A DNA stretch of 64,000 bases from Gemmatimonadales bacterium (GCA_009838765.1 VXQX01000043.1:46091-110090), one strand, 5' to 3'. Numbered from the stretch's first letter, positions 28,416 through 36,208 are shown. Notes: generated from the sequence alone by a model not told the origin. Made by a program: numbers and translations.

Positions 28416-30539
28416 ATGCGGACGCGACTCCAGGCCCTGCTGCTCCTCGCTCCTGCCGCCGCCTGCACCGCGGACGCGCCGCCGCCGGAGCCGTCGGCCG
28501 TGCGGAGCGCCGCCGATGTGACCGACGCGGTGCTGGAGGCGGCGCGGCCCGATGGCAACTGGCTCACGTACGGCGGCAACTACGCGGAGGATCGCTTCAG
28601 CACGCTGGACGAGGTCACGCGGGACAACGTCGACGAACTCGGCCTCGCCTGGACGTACGACATCGAACTGCGGGGCGGGGTCGAGGCCACGCCGCTCGTC
28701 GTGGGCGGCGTCATGTACATCAGCGCCCCGTGGAGCGTGGTGCACGCGATCGATACGCGGACGGGCGAGCGGCTGTGGCGCCATGACCCCGGCGTTCCGC
28801 GCATCCGCGGGCGGCTCGCCTGCTGCGGCGTGGTGAACCGGGGCGTCGCGCTCTACGAGGGCAAGGTGATCGTGGGCACGATCGACGGCCGTCTGATCGC
28901 CCTCGACGCGGAGACGGGCGACGTCGTGTGGGAGACGCTCACCATCGATCCCAACGAGGCCTACACGATCACGGGCGCGGTGCGCGTCGTGCAGGGGCTC
29001 GCGATCATCGGCAACGGGGGCGCCGAGTACGGCGTCCGGGGCTACGTGTCGGCCTACGACGCGGACGACGGCGAACTCGTCTGGCGCACCTACACGGTGC
29101 CCGGCAACCCGGCGGACGGCTTCGAATCCGAAGCCATGGAGATGGCGGCGGAGACGTGGAGCGGCGAGTGGTGGATCGCCGGCGGCGGCGGGACGGCCTG
29201 GGACTCGATCATCTACGACCCGGAGCTCGACCTCCTCTATGTCGGGACCGGCAACGGTTCCCCCTGGTCCCGGAACTACCGGAGCCCCGGGGGCGGCGAC
29301 AACCTCTTCCTCGCCTCGATCCTCGCGCTGCGCCCGCGGACGGGCGAGTACGTGTGGCACTTCCAGACGACGCCCGGCGACCACTGGGACTACACGGCGG
29401 TGCAGCCGATGACGCTCGCGGATCTCGAGTTCGACGGCCGCATGCGCCGCGTGATCATGCAGGCGCCGAAGAACGGGTTCTTCTACGTCCTCGATGCCGA
29501 GACGGGCGAGTTCCTGTCGGGCCAGGAGTACATCGTGCAGAACTGGGCGGAGGGACTCGACCTCGAGACGGGCCGCCCCGCGGAGCGGCCGGAGGCCGTG
29601 CACGCGGAGGTCTGGACGCTGATCACGCCGGCCGCCCTCGGGGGCCACAACTGGCAGCCGCAGTCGTTCAACCCGGAGACGGGGCTGATGTACCTGCCGA
29701 TCCAGGAAGGGTGGGTCGAACGCAGCGAGCCGCCCGACTGGGTGTACACGGACCTCGCGATCGAGGACCACAGCTTCGGGCCGCGGGTGAACAACATCGG
29801 CCACCTCAACCGGTGGGGGGCACGCGATGACGCCGGCTTCCTGGTCGCTTGGGACCCGAAGGCGCAGGAGGCGCGCTGGACCGTCCCCCAGCTCGGCTTC
29901 TGGAACGGCGGGACGATGACGACGACGACGGGCCTCGTGTTCCAGGGCGGCGGGGACGGCCGCTTCGTCGCCTACGACGCGGAGACCGGAGACCGGCTGT
30001 GGGAGGTCTCCACCGGCCTCGGCATCCTCGGAGGCCCGGTGACCTATCTCGTCGACGGCCGGCAGCACGTGACGGTGGCGGCCGGCTGGGGCGGCGCGCG
30101 CGGCCGCAGCGGATCCCCGTACGGAGACGCGGCCGACTACGAGCAGCGGGGGCGGGTCTTCACCTTCGTGCTCGGCGGCACCGAGCCCATGCCGACGCCG
30201 CAGCGGAAGCGGCCGGCGAACGTGCCCGACCTCGATCTGCCCACCGACGCCGAGTCGCTGGCGCGCGGTGCGGACGTGTACGGGCAGTATTGCGGCATCT
30301 GTCACGGCGGCGGAGGCGGCTCGGAGGGCGCGATGCCGAACCTGCAGCGGTCGACCGACATCGTGCACCGCAACTTCGAGGACATCGTGCTCGGCGGGAG
30401 TCGCGAGGCGCAGGGGATGCCGTCGTACGAGGGATTGCTCGACGCCGAGCAGGTTCGGGAGATCCAGGCCTATATCGTATCGCAGGCGAGGGAGACGCTC
30501 GCCGAGGCGACCGAAACCCCGGCCGATGGCGACCACTGA
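28416..30539 (+). CDS. PQQ-dependent quinohaemoprotein alcohol dehydrogenase-like lipoprotein
   Basis: A 707-residue protein with a lipoprotein signal (LLLLAPAAACTAD, Cys at 17). An eight-bladed quinoprotein propeller follows, with the adjacent cysteines C136-C137 (RLACCGVVNRG) that form the vicinal disulfide over PQQ. GGGDNLFLASILAL carries the likely catalytic Asp. A C-terminal cytochrome c domain has C626-G-I-C629-H630. This is the type II quinohaemoprotein layout, in which electrons pass from alcohol or aldehyde to PQQ to haem. The substrate is unknown. The exported RidA gene follows 51 bp later. Confidence 0.92.
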   Translation: MRTRLQALLLLAPAAACTADAPPPEPSAVRSAADVTDAVLEAARPDGNWLTYGGNYAEDRFSTLDEVTRDNVDELGLAWTYDIELRGGVEATPLVVGGVMYISAPWSVVHAIDTRTGERLWRHDPGVPRIRGRLACCGVVNRGVALYEGKVIVGTIDGRLIALDAETGDVVWETLTIDPNEAYTITGAVRVVQGLAIIGNGGAEYGVRGYVSAYDADDGELVWRTYTVPGNPADGFESEAMEMAAETWSGEWWIAGGGGTAWDSIIYDPELDLLYVGTGNGSPWSRNYRSPGGGDNLFLASILALRPRTGEYVWHFQTTPGDHWDYTAVQPMTLADLEFDGRMRRVIMQAPKNGFFYVLDAETGEFLSGQEYIVQNWAEGLDLETGRPAERPEAVHAEVWTLITPAALGGHNWQPQSFNPETGLMYLPIQEGWVERSEPPDWVYTDLAIEDHSFGPRVNNIGHLNRWGARDDAGFLVAWDPKAQEARWTVPQLGFWNGGTMTTTTGLVFQGGGDGRFVAYDAETGDRLWEVSTGLGILGGPVTYLVDGRQHVTVAAGWGGARGRSGSPYGDAADYEQRGRVFTFVLGGTEPMPTPQRKRPANVPDLDLPTDAESLARGADVYGQYCGICHGGGGGSEGAMPNLQRSTDIVHRNFEDIVLGGSREAQGMPSYEGLLDAEQVREIQAYIVSQARETLAEATETPADGDH

Positions 30540-30570
30540 ACCGGGTCCGCTGAACCGGGTCCGCTGAACC
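30536..30570 (+). repeat. 14-bp tandem repeat across a stop codon
   Basis: CTGAACCGGGTCCG occurs twice in tandem (30536-30549, 30550-30563), followed by a half copy CTGAACC (30564-30570). The first copy contains the TGA stop of the PQQ dehydrogenase gene. The array fills the spacer before the RidA ribosome site. It is likely a slippage duplication. Confidence 0.85.
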
Positions 30571-30590
30571 ACAACGAGAGGAACCGACTC

Positions 30591-31034
30591 ATGAAGCGCT
30601 TCATCCTGGTCTCACTTCTTGCTACCGGAGGTATCGCGGCCATGGCTTCCGATCTTTCGGCCCAGCGCGAGTACATCAACCCGCAACACGCCAGCGACGA
30701 AGGCCTGCCCTTCAGCGGCGCCGTCTGGGTGGGCGACCTGCTCTTCGTGTCCGGGTCGCTGGGACTCGTGGACGGGCGTCCGCCGAACGACGCGGAGGAG
30801 GAGGCCCGGCTCGTCATGGAGGCGATCAAGACCACGGTCGAGGAGGCCGGGATCACGATGGACGACCTGGTTTCCGTGCAGGTGTTCTGCTCGGACGTCG
30901 CACTCTACGACGTCTTCAACGAGGTCTACCGGACCTATTTCACCGAGAACTTCCCGGCGCGCGCCTTCCTCGGCTCCGGGCCCCTCCTCTTCGGGGCGAG
31001 GTTCGAAGTGATGGCGATCGGCTCCCGCAACTGA
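30591..31034 (+). CDS. RidA/YjgF family protein with signal peptide
   Basis: The ATG follows GAGAGGAACCGACTC. The 147 residues begin with a signal peptide (MKRFILVSLLATGGIAAMASDLSA), then a full RidA fold: EYINPQHA, AVWVGDLLFVSGSLG, a central helix, then FPARAFLGSG. R124 corresponds to the substrate-binding Arg of RidA. Classical RidA hydrolyses reactive imines in the cytoplasm. The export signal makes this a periplasmic relative whose substrate is unknown. It sits right after an exported PQQ dehydrogenase, so it might process an oxidation product; this is inference. Confidence 0.88.
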   Translation: MKRFILVSLLATGGIAAMASDLSAQREYINPQHASDEGLPFSGAVWVGDLLFVSGSLGLVDGRPPNDAEEEARLVMEAIKTTVEEAGITMDDLVSVQVFCSDVALYDVFNEVYRTYFTENFPARAFLGSGPLLFGARFEVMAIGSRN

Positions 31035-31155
31035 GTCGGGGCGGCTGAGCCGGGGGCGGGATCTGATCACCGAGGCGGGGCCCGTTCGAGGGCCCCGACC
31101 CGATCTTGCCGATGCGCTGGAGCGGGGGGGAATCGTCTTCTTCCGCGAATGTCCC

Positions 31156-31959
31156 GTGGAACTCCCGCCGCACGCGGATCTCGAGCGGCTGCGGACGGAA
31201 CTCCCGCGCCAGTTGCGCGCGAAGAACGTCAGCTACCACCCCGAGAGCGGGCGTCTTCGCGGCGTCGCGTCGCGGGGAAGGCTGTGGGATGCCGTCCTCG
31301 GCACCCTCACCGCGCACGGCGCCCGAGTTCGCGCCTTCCTGCGGGAGTGCCTGCCGACGCTCACCGAGGGGTGGACGGTGGGAACGACGAGTTTCCGCCC
31401 GATCCAGGAGCGGGACCGCGGCCTCTCCGCGCACGCGAGCAACGAGCTGATTCATTTCGACGCCGGCGCCTACGGGGCCACGGATGGGGACCGGATCCTT
31501 CGTTTCTTCGTCAACGCGAACCCCGAGGAGGACCGCGTGTGGTGCACGAAGGGGACGTTCCCCGACGTGTTCGCGCGCTATGGGACGGAGGCGGGCGTGG
31601 CGGACGGGGGCTCGCTCAAGAGGGGCCCCGTCGACCGTCTCCGCGGACTCCTGCTGCGGGGGATCGCGAAGGCGGGGCTGGGCGAGGCGGTGCTCGCGGA
31701 CTCCAGCCCCTACGACCGCCTCATGCGGCGCTTCCACAACTACATGAAGGACACCCCATCCTTTCAGGAGCGGGACGAAGCCTGGCGGGAGATCCGCTTC
31801 CCGCCCTTCTCCGCCTGGATGGTCCTCACCGACACGGTGAGCCACGCGAGCCTGTCGGGTCAGCACGCCCTCGTCGACACGTTCATCCTCCGCCTGGCCG
31901 CATGCCGCCATCCGGACCTCGCCCCCATCAACATCCTGCGCGGCGGCCGGCTTCGATGA
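31156..31959 (+). CDS. kdoO: Kdo 3-hydroxylase (KdoO) family Fe(II)/2-oxoglutarate dioxygenase
   Basis: Counted from the GTG at 31156, 267 residues. H100-F-D102 in LIHFDAGAYGATDGDRILRF, FFVNANP, and a distal histidine near 230-237 (SHASLSGQH) give the 2-His-1-Asp iron site of the KdoO family. That family hydroxylates Kdo in lipopolysaccharide inner core. The frame is open back to 31012 and the translated upstream stretch (ERGGIVFFRECP) looks like the family's N-terminus, yet no ATG, GTG or TTG exists between 31012 and 31156. A CTG at 31063 or 31045 may be the real start. It follows RidA closely. Confidence 0.82.
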   Translation: MELPPHADLERLRTELPRQLRAKNVSYHPESGRLRGVASRGRLWDAVLGTLTAHGARVRAFLRECLPTLTEGWTVGTTSFRPIQERDRGLSAHASNELIHFDAGAYGATDGDRILRFFVNANPEEDRVWCTKGTFPDVFARYGTEAGVADGGSLKRGPVDRLRGLLLRGIAKAGLGEAVLADSSPYDRLMRRFHNYMKDTPSFQERDEAWREIRFPPFSAWMVLTDTVSHASLSGQHALVDTFILRLAACRHPDLAPINILRGGRLR

Positions 31960-31972
31960 ATGCCCGGAGCCT

Positions 31973-32254
31973 TCAGTCCGACTCCGGAGGACCTGGCCGC
32001 GGAGCCGCCGTCCTGATCGAGCCCCGCAGGCTCGGCTGCTGCAGGGCTGCCCCCGCCAGATCCCGGCCCTTGGCCGTTAGCTTGTAAAGGCGACCGTCAT
32101 CGCTGCCCGGGCGTGCGAAACCCGACGCGAGGAGTGAATCGATGGCCCGCGCCGCTCGAGCGCCGGAGCCGCCCAGGAGCGACCGCACGCCCATGGCACC
32201 GAAAGCGGAACCGTCCGCGTACTCGATCAGGATCTTCTTGGCGTCGTCCGTCAT
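31973..32254 (-). CDS. Small winged-helix-like protein of unknown function
   Basis: From the ATG at 32254, 93 residues. The body reads as a compact helical domain followed by a hairpin: DDAKKILIEYADGSAFGA, then ARAARAIDSLLASGF and RLYKLTAKGRDLA. That last part resembles the recognition helix and wing of MarR/PadR-like winged-helix folds. A polar tail of about 20 residues follows. It converges on the kdoO gene. A longer frame upstream to 32359 has no good start. Assignment as a DNA-binding protein is tentative. Confidence 0.5.
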   Translation of the reverse strand: MTDDAKKILIEYADGSAFGAMGVRSLLGGSGARAARAIDSLLASGFARPGSDDGRLYKLTAKGRDLAGAALQQPSLRGSIRTAAPRPGPPESD

Positions 32255-32701
32255 CCCGGCCGACCCGGAGCAGCGACCTTCCGCAGGACGATCGTAGTCG
32301 CGCCGGCTTGCCCTTCCGCTGCGGATCGCATGCGTGACCGGTTCCGGCTGGAAGTACAATCGACTGACCGATGCGACACGGTTTCACGGGTTCCCTGGAG
32401 TGTGAGGGGGACGGGACGGCGCTATGCCGAGCCGAGGAGACCCGCCGCAAGCCTTGCGGTCATGCGGACACCGCCCAATCCCCCTCAAGAAGCGCCCAAC
32501 GAGCGTGCGGTCACGTGCTTCGATCTCGAGCGCCGGCCCAACGACTAATCCGACATCCCTGTATGATAGCCGATTAAATGCGATCTGAGGGCGACAAGGA
32601 CAAATATGTTGACGATACTACGGCGATTGTCTCGACGTTTCCCGGCTAGACGGCCCGGGGCGACCGCCATGGCGCGGTCGATGAATCGCGGGAGTCGGTG
32701 A
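32255..32701. other. Gene-poor stretch outside the left end of the element
   Basis: No convincing gene in 447 bp. Short frames on both strands lack ribosome sites and family features. Around 32560-32625 the composition is more A/T-rich, which could hold a promoter, but I cannot define one. It ends at the 3'-end copy of the membrane-protein gene at 32702. Confidence 0.5.
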
Positions 32702-32903
32702 TCAGAAACCGAGCACCGCGTAGCTCCCATCCAGGATCAGCCGCACCGAGATGTACAATCCGAACATCGGTACAAACACCCAAACCGCATTAGGGGCAAC
32801 GATATACGTGTACAGATCGCGCTTGGTGATGTGCTTCTGCCTCCCGGCCACGAAGAAGCTGACCCAGTAGAGCGATGACACATAAACCCACTGCCAGAAC
32901 AGC
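32702..32903 (-). pseudogene. Detached 3' end of a membrane-protein gene (candidate distal att copy)
   Basis: This 202-bp stretch aligns without gaps to the 3' end of the intact gene at 37570-38241. By my hand count there are about 21 mismatches (roughly 90% identity), including a 41-bp identical block (32730-32770 versus 37598-37638). Translated, it gives the last 66 residues of that protein with 7 substitutions, ending in the same stop position. Homology stops abruptly at 32903, after a 16-bp identical run (32888-32903 versus 37756-37771). The frame continues upstream to 33070 with unrelated sequence, so no complete protein is made. Most differences are silent. Confidence 0.88.
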
Positions 32904-33663
32904 GGATGATCGCTGGTGCGAATCACGGCAAGGAATCCCCTAAGTTCAATCAGGACTGCACGATCTGCGCTTCTTGTCGCTCGACCACATTTGACTCCAC
33001 CTCTCCAATAAAGCGGGAAATGGCGTCGATTGGCGGGAATCCCGCGGACGAACTCGCGAAGACGGTTCACCCGCTCGCTGGCCGCATGGACGCCGAATCA
33101 CCTTCCTCTCGAGAGGGTGTGTCGTGACGACCGCGCTCGCGGCGGACGGTCCTCCCCGCCGGACGCTCCGCGCCCCCCGGGGCAGCCGCCCAACCGGGAT
33201 GTTTTCCGTGCCGATTGACACGTGCATTACGCGACTTGAGGAAGTAGACGTTCGGCGAAGCCAGCTGGGTCGCGGCAGCAGTTTCATCGCCTCCCGAGTC
33301 CGCGTCGCTTTCTTCCCGCGCATGTCGGGAGGGTCGCCCATGCTTCCTGAGAATCCGCTTGACGATATCGCTTTCGGCTGGCCCGGCCGGTCGCCTTCGT
33401 CGCTGCCATGATCTTCATCGTTCTGAGGAACCCCGCGAGCCGGCGTCGCAAGTAACAATGGGGCAGGCATCCCGCCGCCGTATACCTACAGAGGACGGGG
33501 TACGACCGCTGATCGACGAGCGAAGTGTGGCGTACCTAGTCTCGCTGGGCAACAGGTTGATCGACCTTGCAGCTTTTGGCGTCGCCCGGCACTCCCGTTT
33601 ACTCTCCCGCCGCTACCGGCAGTCCAGCTTGGGCTACCCCTCCTCCGAAAGCGGGAGCGTACG
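32904..33663. other. Poorly coding stretch within the element
   Basis: No gene can be assigned with confidence in 760 bp. The best candidate is a plus-strand frame from the GTG at 33124 to 33411 (95 residues). It contains a plausible protein-like segment (MFSVPIDTCITRLEEVDVRR, SFIASRVRVAFFPRMS), but the start has no ribosome site and I recognise no family. A minus-strand frame overlaps it at 32946-33470. The stretch may hold decayed genes. Confidence 0.4.
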
Positions 33664-34173
33664 ATGACTTCCCCAGAACCAAACATTCATGCTGCGCAGC
33701 GATTCCAAGAGAAATTCGAGTTCTACTTGGTGGCCCTGACATTCACCCTACTCGGCTTGGCCGCGCAGACGGCAGCGTTTGGGGATCTCGTCGTGGCGGA
33801 CTTGACTGAACTGGGAGCTTGGGGAGCCCTGCTCGTGTCGGGGCTCACCGGCTTGGCGAGGCTGGAAGGTATCCCTCACGTTTTTAAGTTGGCTTCCATG
33901 AGATCGGAGCGGCTCGAGGTTATCACCTCTTTGCGTAGTCACCCAGGCGGTGGTGAGGTGGAGTTCCTGAACGAAACACTCTCACATCAAGAGGCATTGG
34001 CTAAGCAGGAAGCGAACGTGGACCAGATCACGGAAGCCCTTGAGAGCCGGGACGCAGATCTCGGCGGCAAGGCGAGGATGCAGCGAAGAGCGTTCGCCAT
34101 CGGTGTCATCATGCTCGTCGTTGCACGCGGCCTGCCACCATCGCTCAAGATGATCCTTCAGATCGCGAGCTGA
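33664..34173 (+). CDS. Orphan membrane protein with charged central region
   Basis: The ATG follows GGGAGCGTACG. The 169 residues begin with an amphipathic N-terminus (AQRFQEKFEFYLVAL), then two hydrophobic helices (about 20-40 and 50-68). A long charged, helical and probably cytoplasmic section (about 75-135) is rich in Glu, Gln and Leu, and a last hydrophobic helix follows near 142-160. Codon choice is less GC-biased at third positions than in neighbouring core genes, consistent with transferred DNA. No family recognised. Helix-coil-helix membrane proteins of this size occur in several mobile elements, but no function can be given. Confidence 0.65.
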   Translation: MTSPEPNIHAAQRFQEKFEFYLVALTFTLLGLAAQTAAFGDLVVADLTELGAWGALLVSGLTGLARLEGIPHVFKLASMRSERLEVITSLRSHPGGGEVEFLNETLSHQEALAKQEANVDQITEALESRDADLGGKARMQRRAFAIGVIMLVVARGLPPSLKMILQIAS

Positions 34174-34723
34174 CACCGAACCGCCCTGTGCTGCTATCTG
34201 TTCGGGTCGTGTTGACTTGAGGCCGCGCGCCCGTCCACCGGCTCGCCAAGGGCGAGACATGGAGGTCGAAGGGGCAGCCTTCTCGCCAGATCGCATTGTG
34301 CAGACGTTGTGCGGGATTGCCTGAGTGCCTGAGTGTGCTCCCAGCCAGCCCTCGAAGCCGCGGCCCGACGGCACAAGAGGTCTTCAGCGGCGCGGTCCGG
34401 GCCTCCGCAGCTTGGCTGGCGGCGCGAAGCGCGACTTGGGCGGCGGGTCCGCCCCAAAACCTGATTGGACCGGGCGGTATCGGAGTTGAGGTCGGTCTTG
34501 CTCTGAGAATCGGATCACCGGATTTAGCGAGTTGCGGATCGAAGCGCGTTGGGCGGTGCCTTGGCGCTCCGGTTGGCGGCCGCGCTGGAGTGTGAGAACG
34601 AATCGAGGGATCGATGCCCAGTTCGAGCCGTCGGGGATTCACACGGACGCCATCGGCGATCCGCAGGCGCCCTCGCTCGCGCGCTGCTTCGTAACCCGGG
34701 TCCTCGAGAAGCGAGGGCGAGAA
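34174..34723. other. Poorly coding stretch within the element
   Basis: No reliable gene in 550 bp. Open frames on both strands overlap each other, are rich in Arg, Pro and Ser, and lack ribosome sites. The plus-strand intrinsic terminator at 34866 shows that some transcript may cross this stretch from the left. Confidence 0.4.
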
Positions 34724-34831
34724 TCAAGCCACGATAACAAACCCGTAGACGAAGTAGACGTACCAGTTGATCGAAAGCGGGTCGCGGAGTTGCGAGGCGG
34801 ATAGACGGGTTCTAGGGTCGATGTAGTTCAC
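34724..34831 (-). CDS. Small hydrophobic protein or truncated membrane-protein N-terminus
   Basis: The GTG at 34831 is preceded by AGGAGG with a 4-nt spacer, one of the best ribosome sites in the element. The 35-residue product (begins MNYIDPRTRLSASQLRD, ends YVYFVYGFVIVA) has a polar N-terminal half and a hydrophobic C-terminal half that could enter the membrane. It is either a genuine small protein or the start of a longer gene cut by rearrangement. No homologue recognised. Confidence 0.4.
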   Translation of the reverse strand: MNYIDPRTRLSASQLRDPLSINWYVYFVYGFVIVA

Positions 34832-34865
34832 CTTGCCTCCTGGGCGGAGGGTTGACTGCTTGGGC

Positions 34866-34905
34866 CCTCGGGAGTTCTCGCGCTCCCGGGGTCTTCTGTT
34901 TTTTC
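34866..34905 (+). terminator. Intrinsic terminator, plus strand
   Basis: A 9-bp stem, CCTCGGGAG (34866-34874) with CTCCCGGGG (34883-34891), has one G-U pair and an 8-nt loop. It is followed by TCTTCTGTTTTTTC. The T-tract lies only on the plus side. No clear plus-strand gene ends just before it; the nearest is at 34173. Confidence 0.75.
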
Positions 34906-34920
34906 TACGATGGCATCGGG

Positions 34921-35433
34921 CTATCTGCGCTGCGAGCAAGCCTCCTCGTTCACCCGCAGGTACTCGTCGATAAACTCATCGACCCCCTCCGAGAGAAGCC
35001 CGAGAACGAATCCGGGGTCTCCGCCATGGGTGCCGAAGTTCTCGTGAGACCATATCTCCAACACCAACTGTCGATCGGTCAGCGGGTCCGGAAAAAACGT
35101 CGAGATGTGCATGCGGATCTTCCAAGCACGGCCGATCACCGTCACCCTCACCCATAGGATGCGCGAAGCGGTAGCGTGTTCCGGGTCGGCGTCCTGGTAG
35201 ATCCCGGCGGCGCGAAGCCTACTCCGCACAAGCGTTCTTACGCGATCAAGAGAAAGCCCGAGCTCGTCGTCGGGATCGCTGACGGTCGGCATGAACCAAA
35301 GGCTCGCGCAGTCGGTGAAGAGGGAGAAGTTCTCCCGGATCAACACCCGCTCATCTTCGGAGGGGGCGTACTCTTGCCCCTGCAGAACAGCCGGGAGGAA
35401 GAACAAAGCGACCACGCCAAGACGGAGATGCAT
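34921..35433 (-). CDS. Secreted protein of unknown function
   Basis: The ATG follows AGGGGGTACCG. The 170 residues start with a clear signal peptide (MHLRLGVVALFFLPAVLQGQ, cleavage after about residue 19). The mature part has a FSLFTDCASLWFMP stretch, a helical region with alternating Arg (LDRVRTLVRSRLRAAGI), then strands (ASRILWVRVTVIG, KIRMHISTFF) and a C-terminal acidic helix. No catalytic motif or known family is recognised. It lies inside the element in opposite orientation to the integrase. It may be cargo or a resident gene caught by the rearrangement. Confidence 0.65.
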   Translation of the reverse strand: MHLRLGVVALFFLPAVLQGQEYAPSEDERVLIRENFSLFTDCASLWFMPTVSDPDDELGLSLDRVRTLVRSRLRAAGIYQDADPEHATASRILWVRVTVIGRAWKIRMHISTFFPDPLTDRQLVLEIWSHENFGTHGGDPGFVLGLLSEGVDEFIDEYLRVNEEACSQRR

Positions 35434-35785
35434 CGGTACCCCCTACAGCAACCGCGAGGCCCGAGCATGCGACGATTAGGGTGTCGGGCCGTGTGACATC
35501 GTAACGGAAGCAACGAATGCCCCGCCTGCTCACAACGACGTCAGGCAGCTATCCGTCAGCCTTCGCGCGGCTGTTGTATTCAGCGGGAAGCCCGACTCGG
35601 GGCTCCCTGTATGTTGTGACCGGACCATAGCTTGCGGTCACGCCTCCGTCAACTCTTGTGTATAATCCCCGCCTCACCGGAATCGGCGTTTGTGGGATTC
35701 CCTCGGCATTTCAGAGACGCTGTTCAGCCGAACATTGAGGCACCGCGGTCGTCGGCTGGTCCTCGAAGTGCTTGAAAGGGAAGAA
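35434..35785. other. Non-coding stretch with a short hairpin
   Basis: No gene seen in 352 bp. A hairpin at 35585-35607 pairs GGGAAGCCC with GGGCTCCC, with a bulged A. Only weak T-richness follows on the plus side, so it is a doubtful terminator. The left part is promoter space for the secreted protein gene at 35433. Confidence 0.4.
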
Positions 35786-35910
35786 AAAGGCTTGAGAGCG
35801 ATGTAGCTCCTGAACTCGTCGGTGTAGATCGCCTCGGCCTCCGTCAGCGAGGTTACGTACGATGAAGTCGTGCAAGGTCTCCCTCCGAACGTCGGGGACT
35901 GAGCTCGGAG
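35786..35910 (-). pseudogene. IS1595/ISXO2-type transposase fragment, frameshifted
   Basis: On the minus strand one frame reads PDVRRETLHDFIVRNLADG and, after a +1 shift, the next reads EAEAIYTDEFRSYIAL. Joined, they match the central part of ISXO2-like DDE transposases, where a TLHxF segment precedes a YTDExxSY motif carrying a catalytic Asp. The rest of the transposase (the HTNGIES region and the N-terminal zinc domain) is absent. It is a degraded insertion-sequence remnant. No intact terminal inverted repeats were identified. Confidence 0.6.
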
Positions 35911-36065
35911 AGGGACTCGGCCCCTTCCCACCACCGGAAGACCCGCACGCCCGACTTTGGAGCCGCGCCCGAGCGCGCAAACGACATGGGGGTCGGATGC
36001 GCGCTTTGGCCCTCCGGCGCTGCGCACCGGCCTTCCCGCCCATCCGCTGGCCGGACAATGTCTTT

Positions 36066-36208
36066 CGGCCTGAACGCCCCGCTCGTCCGTGGCGGACGGG
36101 GCGCTCAGGCCGTGACGCTAGCGACCCACCTCGCCGAGGGCTCGGTACGGGTTCGGGGCCGAGTGTGCTTGCGCACCCCGCACCCCGACCCCTTCGGGTC
36201 GCTAGCGT
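36066..36208. other. Two adjacent structured inverted-repeat modules upstream of the integrase gene
   Basis: Module 1 (36066-36112): 36066-36081 pairs with 36097-36112 (15 of 16 positions), then a 4-nt bulge, 4 more pairs and a 3-nt loop. Module 2 (36115-36208): a perfect 13-bp outer stem, ACGCTAGCGACCC (36115-36127) with GGGTCGCTAGCGT (36196-36208). It encloses smaller possible stems (CCGA/TCGG, GTGC/GCAC, and GGTTCGGGG with CCCCGACC). It could be a structured RNA or a recombination/regulatory DNA site. The gap from 36209 to the integrase start holds only short frames. Confidence 0.6.

Noticed and set aside
28281..30572. Long minus-strand frame opposite the PQQ dehydrogenase
   Set aside because: The plus-strand gene has the Cys pair, haem site and lipobox. 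The minus frame has biased Arg/Val/Ala composition and no motif.
32946..33470. Minus-strand frame of 174 residues inside the element
   Set aside because: Ser/Arg/Pro-rich, overlaps a better plus-strand candidate and has no ribosome site.
35585..35607. Hairpin as an intrinsic terminator
   Set aside because: The stem is short with a bulge, and no T-tract follows on either strand.
36066..36112. Integron attC-like recombination site
   Set aside because: It is an imperfect palindrome beside a tyrosine recombinase, but lacks the R' and R'' core sequences, and the recombinase lacks the integron-specific region.
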